Notes: generated by a model from the letters alone, not told the origin. Counted from the stretch's first letter, positions 22,583 through 32,133 are shown. The stretch is 33,618 nucleotides of DNA from Clostridiales bacterium (GCA_029012085.1 JAQXLK010000008.1:1-33618); one strand, 5' to 3'. Numbers and translations: made by a program.

Positions 22583-24022
22583 TTATCCAATTACATTATC
22601 CTTTTTCTCCACCGGTTCTCTAGGCAGTGAAAATATAAACTCACTTCCTGCCCCTTTCGTACTGATCAGATTAATATGTTCACCATGGGCTTTAATGATT
22701 TCCTTTGTAATGGAAAGTCCCAATCCTGTTCCCTGTTTGTCTTTTCCTCGAGAGGAATCCGTTTTGTAAAAACGATCCCACACTTTATTCTGCTTATCAT
22801 TTTCAATTCCCGGTCCTTCGTCCTTAACAGACACAAAGATTTTATCATTTTTTTTAGAGATTGTCACATCTATCTTTCCATATTCCGGACTAAACTTGAT
22901 TGCGTTATCAATAAGATTATATATTACCTGACCTATCTTCATCTTATCTGCATATACAGTAGCATCTTTTACCGAACATGTAAGTCGCAATTGAATCCTT
23001 TTTTTCTCGCACCGACCTTCAAAAGTATTCTGGGTTTCTCTAACTACATCCACAATGTCAAACTTTTGTCTTTTTAATACAGGACCATGTGTATCAAAAC
23101 TGTTTAATTCCAACAGACCGGCTGTAAGCTTTGTCAATCGCTGTGCCTCATTTAATACAATATTTAAATAGCGGTCATATTTTTCCACCGGAATCGTTCC
23201 ATCCAGCATTGCCTCTAAATATCCCTTTATCGATGTAAGCGGCGACCGAAAATCATGGGAAATATTGGCAATAAAGTTCTTTCGGTACTCATCCAGTTTA
23301 CTAAGTTCTTTAGCCATATATTCCAAAGAATCCGAAAGTTCTCCCAACTCATCATTCCGCTTTACATTGGCTCTTGCCTCAAAATTCCCCTTTGCGTACT
23401 CTCTGGCTGCATGATTAATCTTGGATAACGGACGTAATACGGTTCCAGAAAAATAAACCAATACAAGAACCACTACCAAAAGCATTGTGAAAAAGGGAAC
23501 ATACATGATACTAATCATTTCATCCTGCACTTCCTTAAGCTCCGTCATCGAAGTGTGCAAAACCATAAATCCCTCAAGGTTTTCGCCTGAAAAGATTGGA
23601 ATACCAATACTAATCATTCTTTTATCGAATAATCCATAAAAATCACCGGTTTGGGTAAAACCATCACTTAACTTAATCTCTGTATCTAACTTAGAAATAT
23701 CCTGTGGAATCACACTCTCTGGTGTTCGATTGGATGCCGCAATCAATGCCCCATCCCCTCCATACAGCCAGATATTTGTCTTTAGCGTATCCTCAAACTC
23801 ATCAAGACGTACCTGCAATTGTTCAAGTGATATGAGTCCCTCCAGATAATTGCCTATAGTCTGTTTGGAAAGCAGCATCGCCTCATTTATGAGGGTATCC
23901 TGCTTCTCAGATACCAACACCTTCTGAGTGGAATAAGACATATAGGTGGCGAGTCCTAAGAAAGCTACCACCAGCAAAATCAGAATCCCTACAATAATTT
24001 TATCAAAAAACGTACGTTTCAA
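22583..24022 (-). CDS. HAMP-domain sensor histidine kinase
   Basis: A 479-residue class-I kinase. Two membrane helices (about 8-28 and 172-193) flank an extracytoplasmic sensor of about 140 residues. HAMP follows (LRPLSKINHAAREYAKGNFEARA), then the HisKA helix with His256 in IANISHDFRSPLTSIKGYLEAML, and a complete ATPase domain: N box QVIYNLIDNAIKFS, G1 VKDEGPGI, F/G2 box TGLGLSITKEIIKAHG. The start is TTG at 24022 with GGGGGG upstream. It lies 15 bp after its OmpR-type partner. The layout resembles PhoR/WalK-type kinases, but the signal is not known. Confidence 0.92.
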   Translation of the reverse strand: MKRTFFDKIIVGILILLVVAFLGLATYMSYSTQKVLVSEKQDTLINEAMLLSKQTIGNYLEGLISLEQLQVRLDEFEDTLKTNIWLYGGDGALIAASNRTPESVIPQDISKLDTEIKLSDGFTQTGDFYGLFDKRMISIGIPIFSGENLEGFMVLHTSMTELKEVQDEMISIMYVPFFTMLLVVVLVLVYFSGTVLRPLSKINHAAREYAKGNFEARANVKRNDELGELSDSLEYMAKELSKLDEYRKNFIANISHDFRSPLTSIKGYLEAMLDGTIPVEKYDRYLNIVLNEAQRLTKLTAGLLELNSFDTHGPVLKRQKFDIVDVVRETQNTFEGRCEKKRIQLRLTCSVKDATVYADKMKIGQVIYNLIDNAIKFSPEYGKIDVTISKKNDKIFVSVKDEGPGIENDKQNKVWDRFYKTDSSRGKDKQGTGLGLSITKEIIKAHGEHINLISTKGAGSEFIFSLPREPVEKKDNVIG

Positions 24023-24037
24023 TCCAAGTCCCCCCGA

Positions 24038-24742
24038 CTATTTTACCTCGAATTTGTATCCAATACCCCATACAGTTGCAATGGACCAGTTACTTCCATC
24101 CTTAATCTTTTCCCTGACACGCTTTACATGTACATCCACTGTCCTTGTATCTCCAATATAGTCATATCCCCAGATTTTATCGAGAAGCTGCTCTCTTGTA
24201 AATACCTGATTTGGCTTACTTGCAAGAAAATAAAGCAGTTCTAATTCCTTAGGTGGCATTTCCACCATCTTTCCATTGTAAACCACCGAGTAACTGGTAA
24301 GATTCACCGTCAAACCATCATACTTTACACACTCGCCCTCATCTTTAGCCTCCTGTTGTTTCTCCTCATTTTGAGTTGCTGATCGTCGAAGAATCGCCTG
24401 TACTCTCGCAACAAGTTCATTGGAATCAAATGGTTTGACCATATAATCATCCGCACCAATTTTTAATCCTAATACCTTATCAAACACCTCGCCCTTAGCA
24501 GACAACATAATAATCGGTACATTACTCTTTTTTCGAATCTCCCGACATACATCATAACCATCAATGCCTGGAAGCATAATATCCAGTAGTATTAAATGCG
24601 GATGATAGGATTCGAATTTTTTCAAAGCCTCTTCTCCATTTGCTGCCATTTCCGTGTCAAAACACTCCTTTACGAGATAAAGGGAAATCAACTCTGCAAT
24701 ATTCTCATCATCATCTACTATCAAAATCCGCCGTTTATCCAT
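24038..24742 (-). CDS. OmpR/PhoB-family response regulator
   Basis: A 234-residue regulator. The receiver has DDD at 10-12, Asp54 in HLILLDIMLPGIDG and Lys in DDYMVKPFDSNEL. A charged linker (ATQNEEKQQEAKDEG) leads to the winged-helix domain, ending GDTRTVDVHVKRVREKIKDGSNWSIATVWGIGYKFE. ATG at 24742 follows AAGGAGGAGAGG. Downstream partner of mutS2 by 59 bp and upstream of its kinase by 15 bp, so one transcript with both is likely. Confidence 0.94.
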   Translation of the reverse strand: MDKRRILIVDDDENIAELISLYLVKECFDTEMAANGEEALKKFESYHPHLILLDIMLPGIDGYDVCREIRKKSNVPIIMLSAKGEVFDKVLGLKIGADDYMVKPFDSNELVARVQAILRRSATQNEEKQQEAKDEGECVKYDGLTVNLTSYSVVYNGKMVEMPPKELELLYFLASKPNQVFTREQLLDKIWGYDYIGDTRTVDVHVKRVREKIKDGSNWSIATVWGIGYKFEVK

Positions 24743-24801
24743 GTAACCTCTCCTCCTTTTTTATATCTACAGCCGCCTGCCTAATCTGACGGCGCAAACC
24801 A

Positions 24802-27249
24802 TCATAGCTCTACTATCGTTACTCCGGCATCTCCTTCTCCAAATTCGCCAAGACGGAAGGACTTCACATAAGGCTGACGTTTCAAGTACTCATGTACGCC
24901 CTTACGCAACGCACCAGTTCCTTTTCCATGCACTACCCGCACCTGATTCAAATGTGACAAACAGGCATCATCTAAATACTTGTCAAGCTCCGAAATTGCC
25001 TCATCTACTGTCATTCCAAGCAGATTAATCTCTGGCTTAATATTTCTGGATTTATTAACAGAAGCACGATAAGCGGCCGTCTTTTGCTGCTTTGACTGCT
25101 TCTTTTCCTCTTTGATAATCTCCACATCGGTAATCTTTACTGTACTTTGCAAAATCCCCATCTGTACTGTAATCTCGCCTTTTGCGTTTGGCAGGGAACG
25201 AACCGTACCATCCACATTCATACTGATGACATGCACCGCATCTCCTAAATGAAAATCCGATGCCTTGTGATTAGAACTGCGCTTCGGTACCTTATCTTCT
25301 AACTTACTGTTTACATTCTTAAGCTTTCCCCGAAGAGCCTCTCTCTCTTTTTCCATCTCCTTCGTAAGGTCAGAACCGGTTGCCTTTTCCCAATTATTAT
25401 ACCTTCTTATGGATGCATCTGCAAATGCTTTTGCTTCCTCTAAAATCTCTCTTGCCTCTTCCCTTGCATTTCGTAAGATATCCTGCTTACGCTGTTCAAT
25501 ATGTTCATTCTTTGAAGAAAGTCTTGCCTTCAGTTTCTCAATCTCAGCTTTATTTGCCTCAATCTCTTCCTGTTCCTTCTCGATGGTACGCTTTGATTTT
25601 TCCAAATCTGCAAGCAGTCCTTCCATATCAAGAGCACTGCTGTCAATCTGCGACTTTGCATTTTCAATGACAGAATCTGACATTCCCAGCTTCTTTGCAA
25701 TGGCAAAAGCATTGGATTTACCAGGAATTCCAATCAATAAATGATAGGTCGGACTAAGGGTCTCCACATCGAACTCACAGCAGGCATTTTCGATTCCTTC
25801 TGTGGTCATAGCGAAGGTCTTAAGCTCGCTGTAATGAGTGGTTGACATACAACGGATATCCCGGTTATGCAAATCACTTAAAATAGAAATCGCCAGTGCA
25901 GAACCTTCCACCGGATCCGTACCGCCACCTAACTCATCAAAGAGTACCAGTGTATCTTTATCTGCATGCTTCATAATATATACAATATTCGTCATGTGGG
26001 ATGAAAATGTACTTAAACTCTGTTCAATGCTCTGTTCATCACCAATATCTGCAAATACATCTCGGAATACGCTAAGCTTAGAACCCTGAAATGCCGGAAT
26101 GTGAAGTCCTGACTGTCCCATTAAAGTAAATAAACCAAGTGTTTTCAGGGAAACTGTCTTACCACCGGTATTCGGACCCGTAATAATCAACATGGTAAAG
26201 TCCTCTCCTAATCGGATATCCACCGGCACAACAGAATGTTTTTCCAAAAGAGGATGTCTTCCCTGCTTAATCTCAATCACCCTGTCTTCATTAAATTCCG
26301 GACAGGTTCCATTATAGGACTTCGCATAAGATGCCTTTGCAAAAATAAAGTCAAGTTTTGTTAAAATCTCTACATTTGACAAAAGACTCTCCCTTGAAAG
26401 TGCCACCTGTTCACTAAGTCTTGCAAGAATTTTTTCAATCTCTACAGCTTCCTTTGCCGCTAACTCCTTCAGTTCATTATTCAAATTCACTACGGACATC
26501 GGCTCAATAAAAATAGTAGAACCAGTAGCTGACTGATCATGCACCATTCCTGGAAACTGTCCCTTATACTCCGCCTTTACCGGAATACAATATCTTCCAT
26601 TACGCATAGTGACCAAAGCATCCTGAAGCTTTGCCTGATTATCCTGGTTACTGACTAACTTGCTTAATGCGTCATGTACCTTGCCATTAATCACCTTCAT
26701 ACTGCGTCTGATGTCCTTAAGCTCCGAAGAAGCATCATCTGCAATCTCATCCTCTGACAAAATACATCGGTTTATCTCCCTTGCCAGATGCTCTAACGGC
26801 ATCAGACTTTCAAAATAACCAGTTAGAGAATCTGTTTTGGAAGACTCTGTCCCTTCATCCATTCCGTCAGAATCCTTTTCACCTCTGCCATGTCCCCCGG
26901 TAACTGCAATGGTACTTTCACTGCTTTTTTCTCCGTACTGTCTGGCATTTTTTGCCACATTTAAAAGCTTTGCAATATCCAAAAGCTCCGGAATCGACAA
27001 AGCTGCTCCCACTGCCACACGCTTCATCGCTTCTCCAATGGGATATACTCCGGAAAAGGAAATGCTTCCATGCTGGTAAACTCTTGTAAGGGCATCCCCT
27101 GTCTCTGTCTGGCTGCGCTCAATCTCAATAATATCCGTAGACGGCTTTAACCGCTCACACATACGTTTTCCAGCCGGACAGGTAGCAAAGCTGGTTAACT
27201 GCTCTATAATTTTATAATATTCTAATACTCGTAATGTTCTCTTATTCAT
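24802..27249 (-). CDS. mutS2: MutS2 endonuclease/ribosome-rescue ATPase
   Basis: An 815-residue MutS2 protein. The MutS-type core holds Walker A GPNTGGKT (358-365), FADIGDEQSIEQSLSTFSSH, Walker B LVLFDELGGGTDP and the STTHYSELK segment. A long coiled coil (about 520-640) follows, a KOW-like region, and a C-terminal Smr nuclease domain (about 740-815; VRVVHGKGTGALRKGVHEYL). Bacillus MutS2 (RqcU) splits collided ribosomes; other members suppress recombination. It is about 30 residues longer than the usual 785-790 because of a Gly/Ser/Asp/Glu-rich insert at about 107-139. ATG at 27249 has AAGGGG upstream. It is first of a run with an OmpR/HAMP pair and yhaM. Confidence 0.95.
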   Translation of the reverse strand: MNKRTLRVLEYYKIIEQLTSFATCPAGKRMCERLKPSTDIIEIERSQTETGDALTRVYQHGSISFSGVYPIGEAMKRVAVGAALSIPELLDIAKLLNVAKNARQYGEKSSESTIAVTGGHGRGEKDSDGMDEGTESSKTDSLTGYFESLMPLEHLAREINRCILSEDEIADDASSELKDIRRSMKVINGKVHDALSKLVSNQDNQAKLQDALVTMRNGRYCIPVKAEYKGQFPGMVHDQSATGSTIFIEPMSVVNLNNELKELAAKEAVEIEKILARLSEQVALSRESLLSNVEILTKLDFIFAKASYAKSYNGTCPEFNEDRVIEIKQGRHPLLEKHSVVPVDIRLGEDFTMLIITGPNTGGKTVSLKTLGLFTLMGQSGLHIPAFQGSKLSVFRDVFADIGDEQSIEQSLSTFSSHMTNIVYIMKHADKDTLVLFDELGGGTDPVEGSALAISILSDLHNRDIRCMSTTHYSELKTFAMTTEGIENACCEFDVETLSPTYHLLIGIPGKSNAFAIAKKLGMSDSVIENAKSQIDSSALDMEGLLADLEKSKRTIEKEQEEIEANKAEIEKLKARLSSKNEHIEQRKQDILRNAREEAREILEEAKAFADASIRRYNNWEKATGSDLTKEMEKEREALRGKLKNVNSKLEDKVPKRSSNHKASDFHLGDAVHVISMNVDGTVRSLPNAKGEITVQMGILQSTVKITDVEIIKEEKKQSKQQKTAAYRASVNKSRNIKPEINLLGMTVDEAISELDKYLDDACLSHLNQVRVVHGKGTGALRKGVHEYLKRQPYVKSFRLGEFGEGDAGVTIVEL

Positions 27250-27341
27250 GACATACCCCTTTTATAACTTAAATGACCAAGGTTATGCAATCCTTTTTCA
27301 TCGCATAGATATATATATTCTATCACAACCTTTCACAAAAT

Positions 27342-27377
27342 AAAAGGCGGCCTTGAATAATTTCAAAGCTGCCTTTT
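27342..27377 (-). terminator. Terminator of the VanW-trmL operon
   Basis: AAAAGGCGGCCTTGAA (27342-27357) pairs with TTCAAAGCTGCCTTTT (27362-27377) at 14 of 16 positions. Read on the minus strand the stem runs into TTTTATTTT. It lies 5 bp beyond the trmL stop. Confidence 0.85.
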
Positions 27378-27382
27378 ATTTC

Positions 27383-27874
27383 CTACCACTCGTACCGATG
27401 AAGCTGTCCCTCCATCTGAAAATGGGCAAATCCCTGTTGACGCAACGCTTCATACAACACGATTGCCACGGAGTTAGAAAGATTCAGGGAACGAATCTCA
27501 TCCAGCATCGGTATCCGCACACAAGTCTCCTTATTATCCAGTAAGATTTCCTCCGGAATCCCTGCACTCTCCTTACCAAACATAATATAGCAATCCTCTT
27601 CATATTGTACATCCGTATAGGTCTGCTTTGACTTTGTAGTTGCCATATATATTTTCGCACCCGGATTCTTTGCCAGAAAATCTTCATAACTTACATAAGT
27701 AGTCACATCCAACTTATCCCAATAATCCATTCCGGCCCGCTTAATCATCTTGTCGTTAATGCGAAATCCCAGTGGCTCAATCAGATGAAGTCTTGCTCCT
27801 GTGGCCACACAGGTTCTTCCAATATTTCCGGTATTTGCCGGCATTTCCGGCTCATGCAATACAATATTTATCAT
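27383..27874 (-). CDS. trmL: tRNA (cytidine/uridine-34-2'-O)-methyltransferase TrmL
   Basis: A 163-residue SPOUT-class methyltransferase, usual length for a single-domain TrmL. The three motifs are present: NTGNIGRTCVATGARLHLIEP near the N terminus, MFGKESAGIPEEIL in the middle, and RSLNLSNSVAIVLYEALRQQ at the knot. It methylates the wobble ribose of leucine tRNAs, acting as a cytosolic dimer. Last gene of the operon, 23 bp after the aminotransferase. Confidence 0.94.
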   Translation of the reverse strand: MINIVLHEPEMPANTGNIGRTCVATGARLHLIEPLGFRINDKMIKRAGMDYWDKLDVTTYVSYEDFLAKNPGAKIYMATTKSKQTYTDVQYEEDCYIMFGKESAGIPEEILLDNKETCVRIPMLDEIRSLNLSNSVAIVLYEALRQQGFAHFQMEGQLHRYEW

Positions 27875-27897
27875 TTCTTTCTTCTCCTAGTTCTATT

Positions 27898-29061
27898 CTA
27901 CCCACGCAGTTCTTCCACAAACTCCTGCAGACGTCCGATGGCAGTTTTCAATTCCTCCAAAGAATAGGCATAAGAAATCCGCAAAAATCCCTCTCCACAT
28001 TCACCAAATGCATCTCCCGGTACAACTGCCAACTTCTTTTCCTGCAGTAATCTGGTTGCAAATTCCTCAGAAGTCATTCCAAATTCCTTAATACACGGAA
28101 ACATATAAAATGCCCCCTTCGGCTCAAAGCACGGAAGTCCCATTTCCCGAAATGCATTTAACAGATACCGTCTTCTCTGGTCATATGACTCTCTCATATT
28201 CGCTACATCCCGGTCACAGTCCTTCATGGCAGCTATGGCAGCATACTGGCTTGTGGTGGGAGCACACATAATGGCAAACTGATGAATCTTTGTCATCTGC
28301 TCTATAATCATAGCCGGTCCTAAAGCATAACCAAGTCTCCATCCGGTCATGGCAAATGCTTTTGAAAATCCGCTGACTACAATGGTACGCTCCCACATTC
28401 CCGGAAGGGAAGCAATACTCACATGACCACTGGTATATGTAAGCTCTGCATAAATTTCATCAGAAATGACATAGAGATCGTGCTTGATAATCACCTCTGC
28501 AATGGCTTCTAGATCTTCTCTTTCCATAATGGCACCGGTTGGATTATTCGGATAAGAAAGAATCAATATCTTTGTCTTATCTGTAATTGCATTTTCCAGC
28601 TCTTCCTTTGTCAACCGGAACTCATTCTCATTTTTTAAGGAAATGGTAACCGGTACGCCATCTGCCAATTCCACACATGGCACATAGGATACATAACACG
28701 GCTCTGGGATAATAACCTCATCCCCCGGATTTAACATTGCCCGAAGTGCCATATCAATGGCCTCACTGCCGCCAACTGTTAATACCGCTTCTGTCTTTGG
28801 ATTATAGGCAATATGAAACCGTCTGTCCATATATTCACAAATTGCCTGTCGAAGCTCTAAAAGACCTGCATTGGAAGTATAAAAGGTTCTTCCTCTTTCT
28901 AAAGAATAAATACCCTCTTCCCTGACACACCACGGTGTGTCAAAATCCGGTTCACCCACACCGAGGGAAATGGCTTCCGGCATCTCACTTACAATATCAA
29001 AAAATTTCCGAATTCCCGATGGCTTAATCTTTATCACCTTATCTGATAATGGATTTCTCAT
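27898..29061 (-). CDS. PLP-dependent aminotransferase, class I/II
   Basis: A 387-residue fold-type-I aminotransferase. The cofactor lysine is Lys234 in SGFSKAFAMTGWRLGY. Other landmarks are SYPNNPTGAIM, SDEIYAELTY (Asp201, Tyr204) and the substrate Arg in EGFLRISYAYS. It fits the aspartate/aromatic aminotransferase subfamily (PatA/AraT-like). The substrate cannot be fixed by sequence alone. It overlaps the Lrp-type regulator gene by 4 bp, so the two are translationally coupled. This pairing suggests amino-acid-responsive control of the transaminase or of the operon. Confidence 0.9.
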   Translation of the reverse strand: MRNPLSDKVIKIKPSGIRKFFDIVSEMPEAISLGVGEPDFDTPWCVREEGIYSLERGRTFYTSNAGLLELRQAICEYMDRRFHIAYNPKTEAVLTVGGSEAIDMALRAMLNPGDEVIIPEPCYVSYVPCVELADGVPVTISLKNENEFRLTKEELENAITDKTKILILSYPNNPTGAIMEREDLEAIAEVIIKHDLYVISDEIYAELTYTSGHVSIASLPGMWERTIVVSGFSKAFAMTGWRLGYALGPAMIIEQMTKIHQFAIMCAPTTSQYAAIAAMKDCDRDVANMRESYDQRRRYLLNAFREMGLPCFEPKGAFYMFPCIKEFGMTSEEFATRLLQEKKLAVVPGDAFGECGEGFLRISYAYSLEELKTAIGRLQEFVEELRG

Positions 29062-29549
29062 GCTGTCACCACCTGTCTCTCATCTTTCTTGCGCTGTTCA
29101 ATCTTCGTTCCTGTTTCTTTATATTTCTTTAGCACAAAATGAGTAGAAGTACTGAGTACACCTTCCATCGGTGCCAGCTTTCTAGCCACAAACTGAGCCA
29201 CTTCTTTCATAGTCTTTCCTTCAATAAACACCGTCATGTCAAAACCACCTGACATCAGATATAAGGAAGTTACCTCCTCGTAGTTATAAATCCGCTCTGC
29301 CACACGGTCAAAGCCCTCACCACGCTGAGGCTGCACCTTAACCTCTATCAAAGCGGTTACTCTTTCATCATCTGTCTTATCCCAGTTAATCACCGTATTA
29401 TATCCACAGATAATCTGCTCCTGTTCCATATCCTGAATCGTATTGATCACAACCGACTCATCCATTCCAAGCATGGTTGCCATATCCTTTGTACTCATCT
29501 TGGAATTATTTTCTAACAGTCTTAATATCTTTGTTCTTTCATTCTGCAT
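29058..29549 (-). CDS. Lrp/AsnC-family transcriptional regulator
   Basis: A 163-residue protein. The N-terminal winged helix reads TKILRLLENNSKMSTKDMATMLGMDESVVINTIQDMEQEQII. The C-terminal RAM/ligand-binding domain follows (VTALIEVKVQPQRGEGFDRVAERIYNYEEVTSLYLMSGGFDMTVFIEG). These proteins form octamers or dimers that bind amino acids. It lies directly before the aminotransferase and 23 bp after a PurM-like gene. Confidence 0.92.
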   Translation of the reverse strand: MQNERTKILRLLENNSKMSTKDMATMLGMDESVVINTIQDMEQEQIICGYNTVINWDKTDDERVTALIEVKVQPQRGEGFDRVAERIYNYEEVTSLYLMSGGFDMTVFIEGKTMKEVAQFVARKLAPMEGVLSTSTHFVLKKYKETGTKIEQRKKDERQVVTA

Positions 29550-29572
29550 AATTCTGCTCCCTTCTCTACTAT

Positions 29573-30574
29573 CTATACCGGCACCGGTTGTCCATAAAAG
29601 ACTGCATTTAATACGTCACCCTTTGGTGGCACTAAAAAGCGTTCTTCCTCACCTACTAATACCTTCCGGTCCGTGTTAGCTGTCGTATTCCCGATTACAT
29701 CTGCATAAATGCCAGCACGCCGCATCTGATTCACAAGATAATCCCCCTCTGCTGTCACAAGCAGTAAACTTCCCTGTCCATTCATCATATAAGGGTTGAT
29801 ATCAAAATATTCACATACCTCAATAATCTCCTGTTTCACAGCAAATTTACGAATATTAAATTCACCACCCACATTGCAGGCTGATAACAACTGCCACAAC
29901 GCACCAAACACACCTCCGTTTGACACATCATGGGCTGCCAGAATGCAATCAGGGTGCTCCGCGACTGCTGCCTCTATAACCTTAAGCTCCGGCATCAGGG
30001 ATGTATACTGCATATAGGATGCAGCCTTTTCAATATAACTTTTCGGATAGCGGGTTATAAGTTCTTCCTCTTTCAGGGTAGCAAGAACAGCTCCTCCATA
30101 AATTCCCGTCCACTTTGTCATTACAATATCAAGACCTTCTCTTACCTGCTTATGCCGGTTTTCCCAAAGCACATTCCCATAAGCGGTAACCGTAATTGTT
30201 GGACTGGTAACAGAAGGCACCAATTCCGTATGCCCTGCTAATACCTCTATCTCATACGCTTCCGCCTTTTTGCAGATTCGGTCAGTAATTGCTCTAAGCT
30301 CTGCCTCTTCGCTGTGCTCCGGCATAAGGATTGCGGTCGCTATGCCAAAAGGTCTGCCTCCTGCAGCTATAACATTATTAATTGCGTTATCCAAAGCATA
30401 AATCTCGTTTCCGGTATAACAAAAGGCAGTGGTGGCCATGGATGTTACCATACTGCCAATCACTGCCCCATCATGTCCCACTGCCGGCCGGAAACTGGTC
30501 TCCTTATTCCGATACCGGATTGGGTTAATTACGGAACGTTTGAAGGTATGCTCTGGTAATTTACCAGTTCTCAT
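29573..30574 (-). CDS. PurM/HypE-like AIR-synthase-related protein
   Basis: A 333-residue protein of the PurM-like ATP-binding superfamily (relatives are HypE, SelD, ThiL and AIR synthase). It begins MRTGKLPEHTFKRSVINPI. The N-terminal half has a dimer-type AVGHDGAVIGSM ... DNAINNVIAAGGRPFGIATAILMPE segment. The C-terminal half has AHDVSNGGVFGALWQLL and a NGQGSLLLVTAEGD strand. The true reaction is unknown, and no hydrogenase genes are in view. ATG at 30574 has GGAGGAGAATAGGA upstream and lies two bases after the VanW stop; the ribosome site is inside the VanW gene. Confidence 0.8.
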   Translation of the reverse strand: MRTGKLPEHTFKRSVINPIRYRNKETSFRPAVGHDGAVIGSMVTSMATTAFCYTGNEIYALDNAINNVIAAGGRPFGIATAILMPEHSEEAELRAITDRICKKAEAYEIEVLAGHTELVPSVTSPTITVTAYGNVLWENRHKQVREGLDIVMTKWTGIYGGAVLATLKEEELITRYPKSYIEKAASYMQYTSLMPELKVIEAAVAEHPDCILAAHDVSNGGVFGALWQLLSACNVGGEFNIRKFAVKQEIIEVCEYFDINPYMMNGQGSLLLVTAEGDYLVNQMRRAGIYADVIGNTTANTDRKVLVGEEERFLVPPKGDVLNAVFYGQPVPV

Positions 30575-30576
30575 TC

Positions 30577-32103
30577 CTATTCTCCTCCACTTTCATCTCC
30601 ACCAGCAGGTGCCTCCGTTGCAGGCGTCTCTGGTACCGTTGCCTCCGTTGTTGCAGGCGTCTCTGATGTCTGCTCGCTTTCATCGTCCTGTTCTTTTTTC
30701 TTATCCTTGTCTTTGTCTTTATCTTTATCCTTTTTCTTCTTCGTACCGATACGAACCTTTGCCTTCTGTGCTTTATAAGTACTCTTGCCGAAGTCCACAA
30801 TATATTTTTCTGTCTCTACACCATCAACATACACATGCTTCCACAACTCTGTATAATATCCGGTATGCGCAGCCTGTTCTGTCTCCTGCTTACCTTCCTC
30901 TAAGGTATCATCCTCTATCTCCTCCGGATCTCCCGGTTCATAGGTGCTTACATCAATGGATTCAAAGGAGATGGTTCGATTTGATGGTCTTGTCTCATGT
31001 CCATATATTGCAAAGGAAATGGTACCTCCGCCGGCATATCCTTCAATATATATCGGATATTCGGTACTATTCTCAAACTTAAAATCCATATAGTCACCAG
31101 CTATCGCCGCATCCATTCCATGTTTTACATAGCTGACAGTAAGAGAATGTGGATAACGCTCTTTTACATTTAATTCCGCTCTTAATACTGCCAGATAAAG
31201 TGTCGTTGACACCTGACAAATTCCTCCGCCATAACCATCCACCAGCTCAATATCACTACCGTTGCTGACATACTGACCTGCATTTGCATATCCGTTTTCT
31301 GCATTAAATGGTGCTACGGTATTATATACGGAGAACTGCTCTCCCGGCATCAATACCGTACCACTAATCTTGCTCGCTCCGGTTGCAAGATTCTGGCTTC
31401 TTGCAGTATTCCCCTGACTGTATTCTGTAGAACCTTGTCCCAACACACTGTCAATCGCATAAAAGTCTTCTTCCGTATACTGTGGCTCCTGCTCCTCTAC
31501 AACTGCAGCAACTTTAATATCCTTCTGCTTCCATTCTGCCTTGAAAACTTTCTCTACTTCCTTGAGTGTCTCATCAACCTTAATTGTGGTTCCTTTTACA
31601 CCCTCATGTATAATGAACTCTCCATCCACTCTTGTAATAGAAGCATTCTTCGGTGCTGTTACCAATTCACTGGTTTTGTTCTCTAATATATCCCGTAGCT
31701 TCTCTTCATCAAATTCCTTTGTAGGAACCAGCACAACATTCTCTTCTTCTAACTGTTTAATCTCTTTATATCGGGATAAAATATTACCCTGACGTCCATA
31801 ATTATATGCCTGTTCCACAGCATCTTCAACAGAAATGGATACCCCAATTTCTTCAAGCGTTGTCGAATATGAACCTGATGACGTTGTAAGTGTCAGCTTT
31901 AAATCCTCAATACCATCTACATAATGGTCATACTCTTCCATAGCCTCTTCCTTTGTAAGACCGCCAACATAGACGCCATCTAAATACACGCCACCATATA
32001 TCGTCTGATTATCTGACTTTGCAGAAACTGCATGATATGTACCCATAGAAATAATTCCCGCTGCCAAAAGCAATGCTGCTAATTTTAATCCATTTTTCTT
32101 CAT
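30577..32103 (-). CDS. VanW-family envelope protein
   Basis: A 508-residue protein with a signal-anchor helix (about 6-28) and a peptidoglycan-binding-4 (YoaR-like) domain (about 40-230). The VanW domain (about 235-390) contains SKISGTVLMPGEQFSVYN, DGYGGGICQVSTTLYLAVLRAEL and HGMDAAI. The acidic/Lys-rich and Thr/Pro/Glu-rich tail (last 60 residues) begins KKKKDKDK and is probably disordered and surface-exposed. VanW proteins lie near glycopeptide-resistance and cell-wall genes, but their reaction is not known. First gene of a five-gene run to trmL. Promoter at 32212-32239, and a hairpin with T6 in its leader. Confidence 0.9.
   Translation of the reverse strand: MKKNGLKLAALLLAAGIISMGTYHAVSAKSDNQTIYGGVYLDGVYVGGLTKEEAMEEYDHYVDGIEDLKLTLTTSSGSYSTTLEEIGVSISVEDAVEQAYNYGRQGNILSRYKEIKQLEEENVVLVPTKEFDEEKLRDILENKTSELVTAPKNASITRVDGEFIIHEGVKGTTIKVDETLKEVEKVFKAEWKQKDIKVAAVVEEQEPQYTEEDFYAIDSVLGQGSTEYSQGNTARSQNLATGASKISGTVLMPGEQFSVYNTVAPFNAENGYANAGQYVSNGSDIELVDGYGGGICQVSTTLYLAVLRAELNVKERYPHSLTVSYVKHGMDAAIAGDYMDFKFENSTEYPIYIEGYAGGGTISFAIYGHETRPSNRTISFESIDVSTYEPGDPEEIEDDTLEEGKQETEQAAHTGYYTELWKHVYVDGVETEKYIVDFGKSTYKAQKAKVRIGTKKKKDKDKDKDKDKKKEQDDESEQTSETPATTEATVPETPATEAPAGGDESGGE
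30611..30668 (-). repeat. Short tandem repeat in the VanW tail
   Basis: Two imperfect 28-30-bp units starting GCCTCCGTTG and containing GCAGGCGTCTCTG (30611-30640 and 30641-30668) encode the ETPATTEA / PETPATEA repeats of the C-terminal tail. This is a typical site for slippage. Confidence 0.6.
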
Positions 32104-32133
32104 GATTGTTCATTCCTTAATCTCTATATTCAT

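Noticed and set aside
27256-27300. TTGCAT-18-TATAAA as a promoter for mutS2
   Set aside because: The transcript would start at or after the ribosome binding site, leaving no usable leader.
30611-30760. Repetitive stretch considered as a CRISPR-like or mobile repeat
   Set aside because: The repeats are adjacent, in frame and encode a Thr/Pro/Glu and Lys/Asp tail, so it is a coding low-complexity region.
30429-31082. Long plus-strand open frame of 217 codons opposite the VanW and PurM-like genes
   Set aside because: Its Leu/Pro/His-rich translation is the antisense of a well-supported VanW gene, with no ribosome site or domain.
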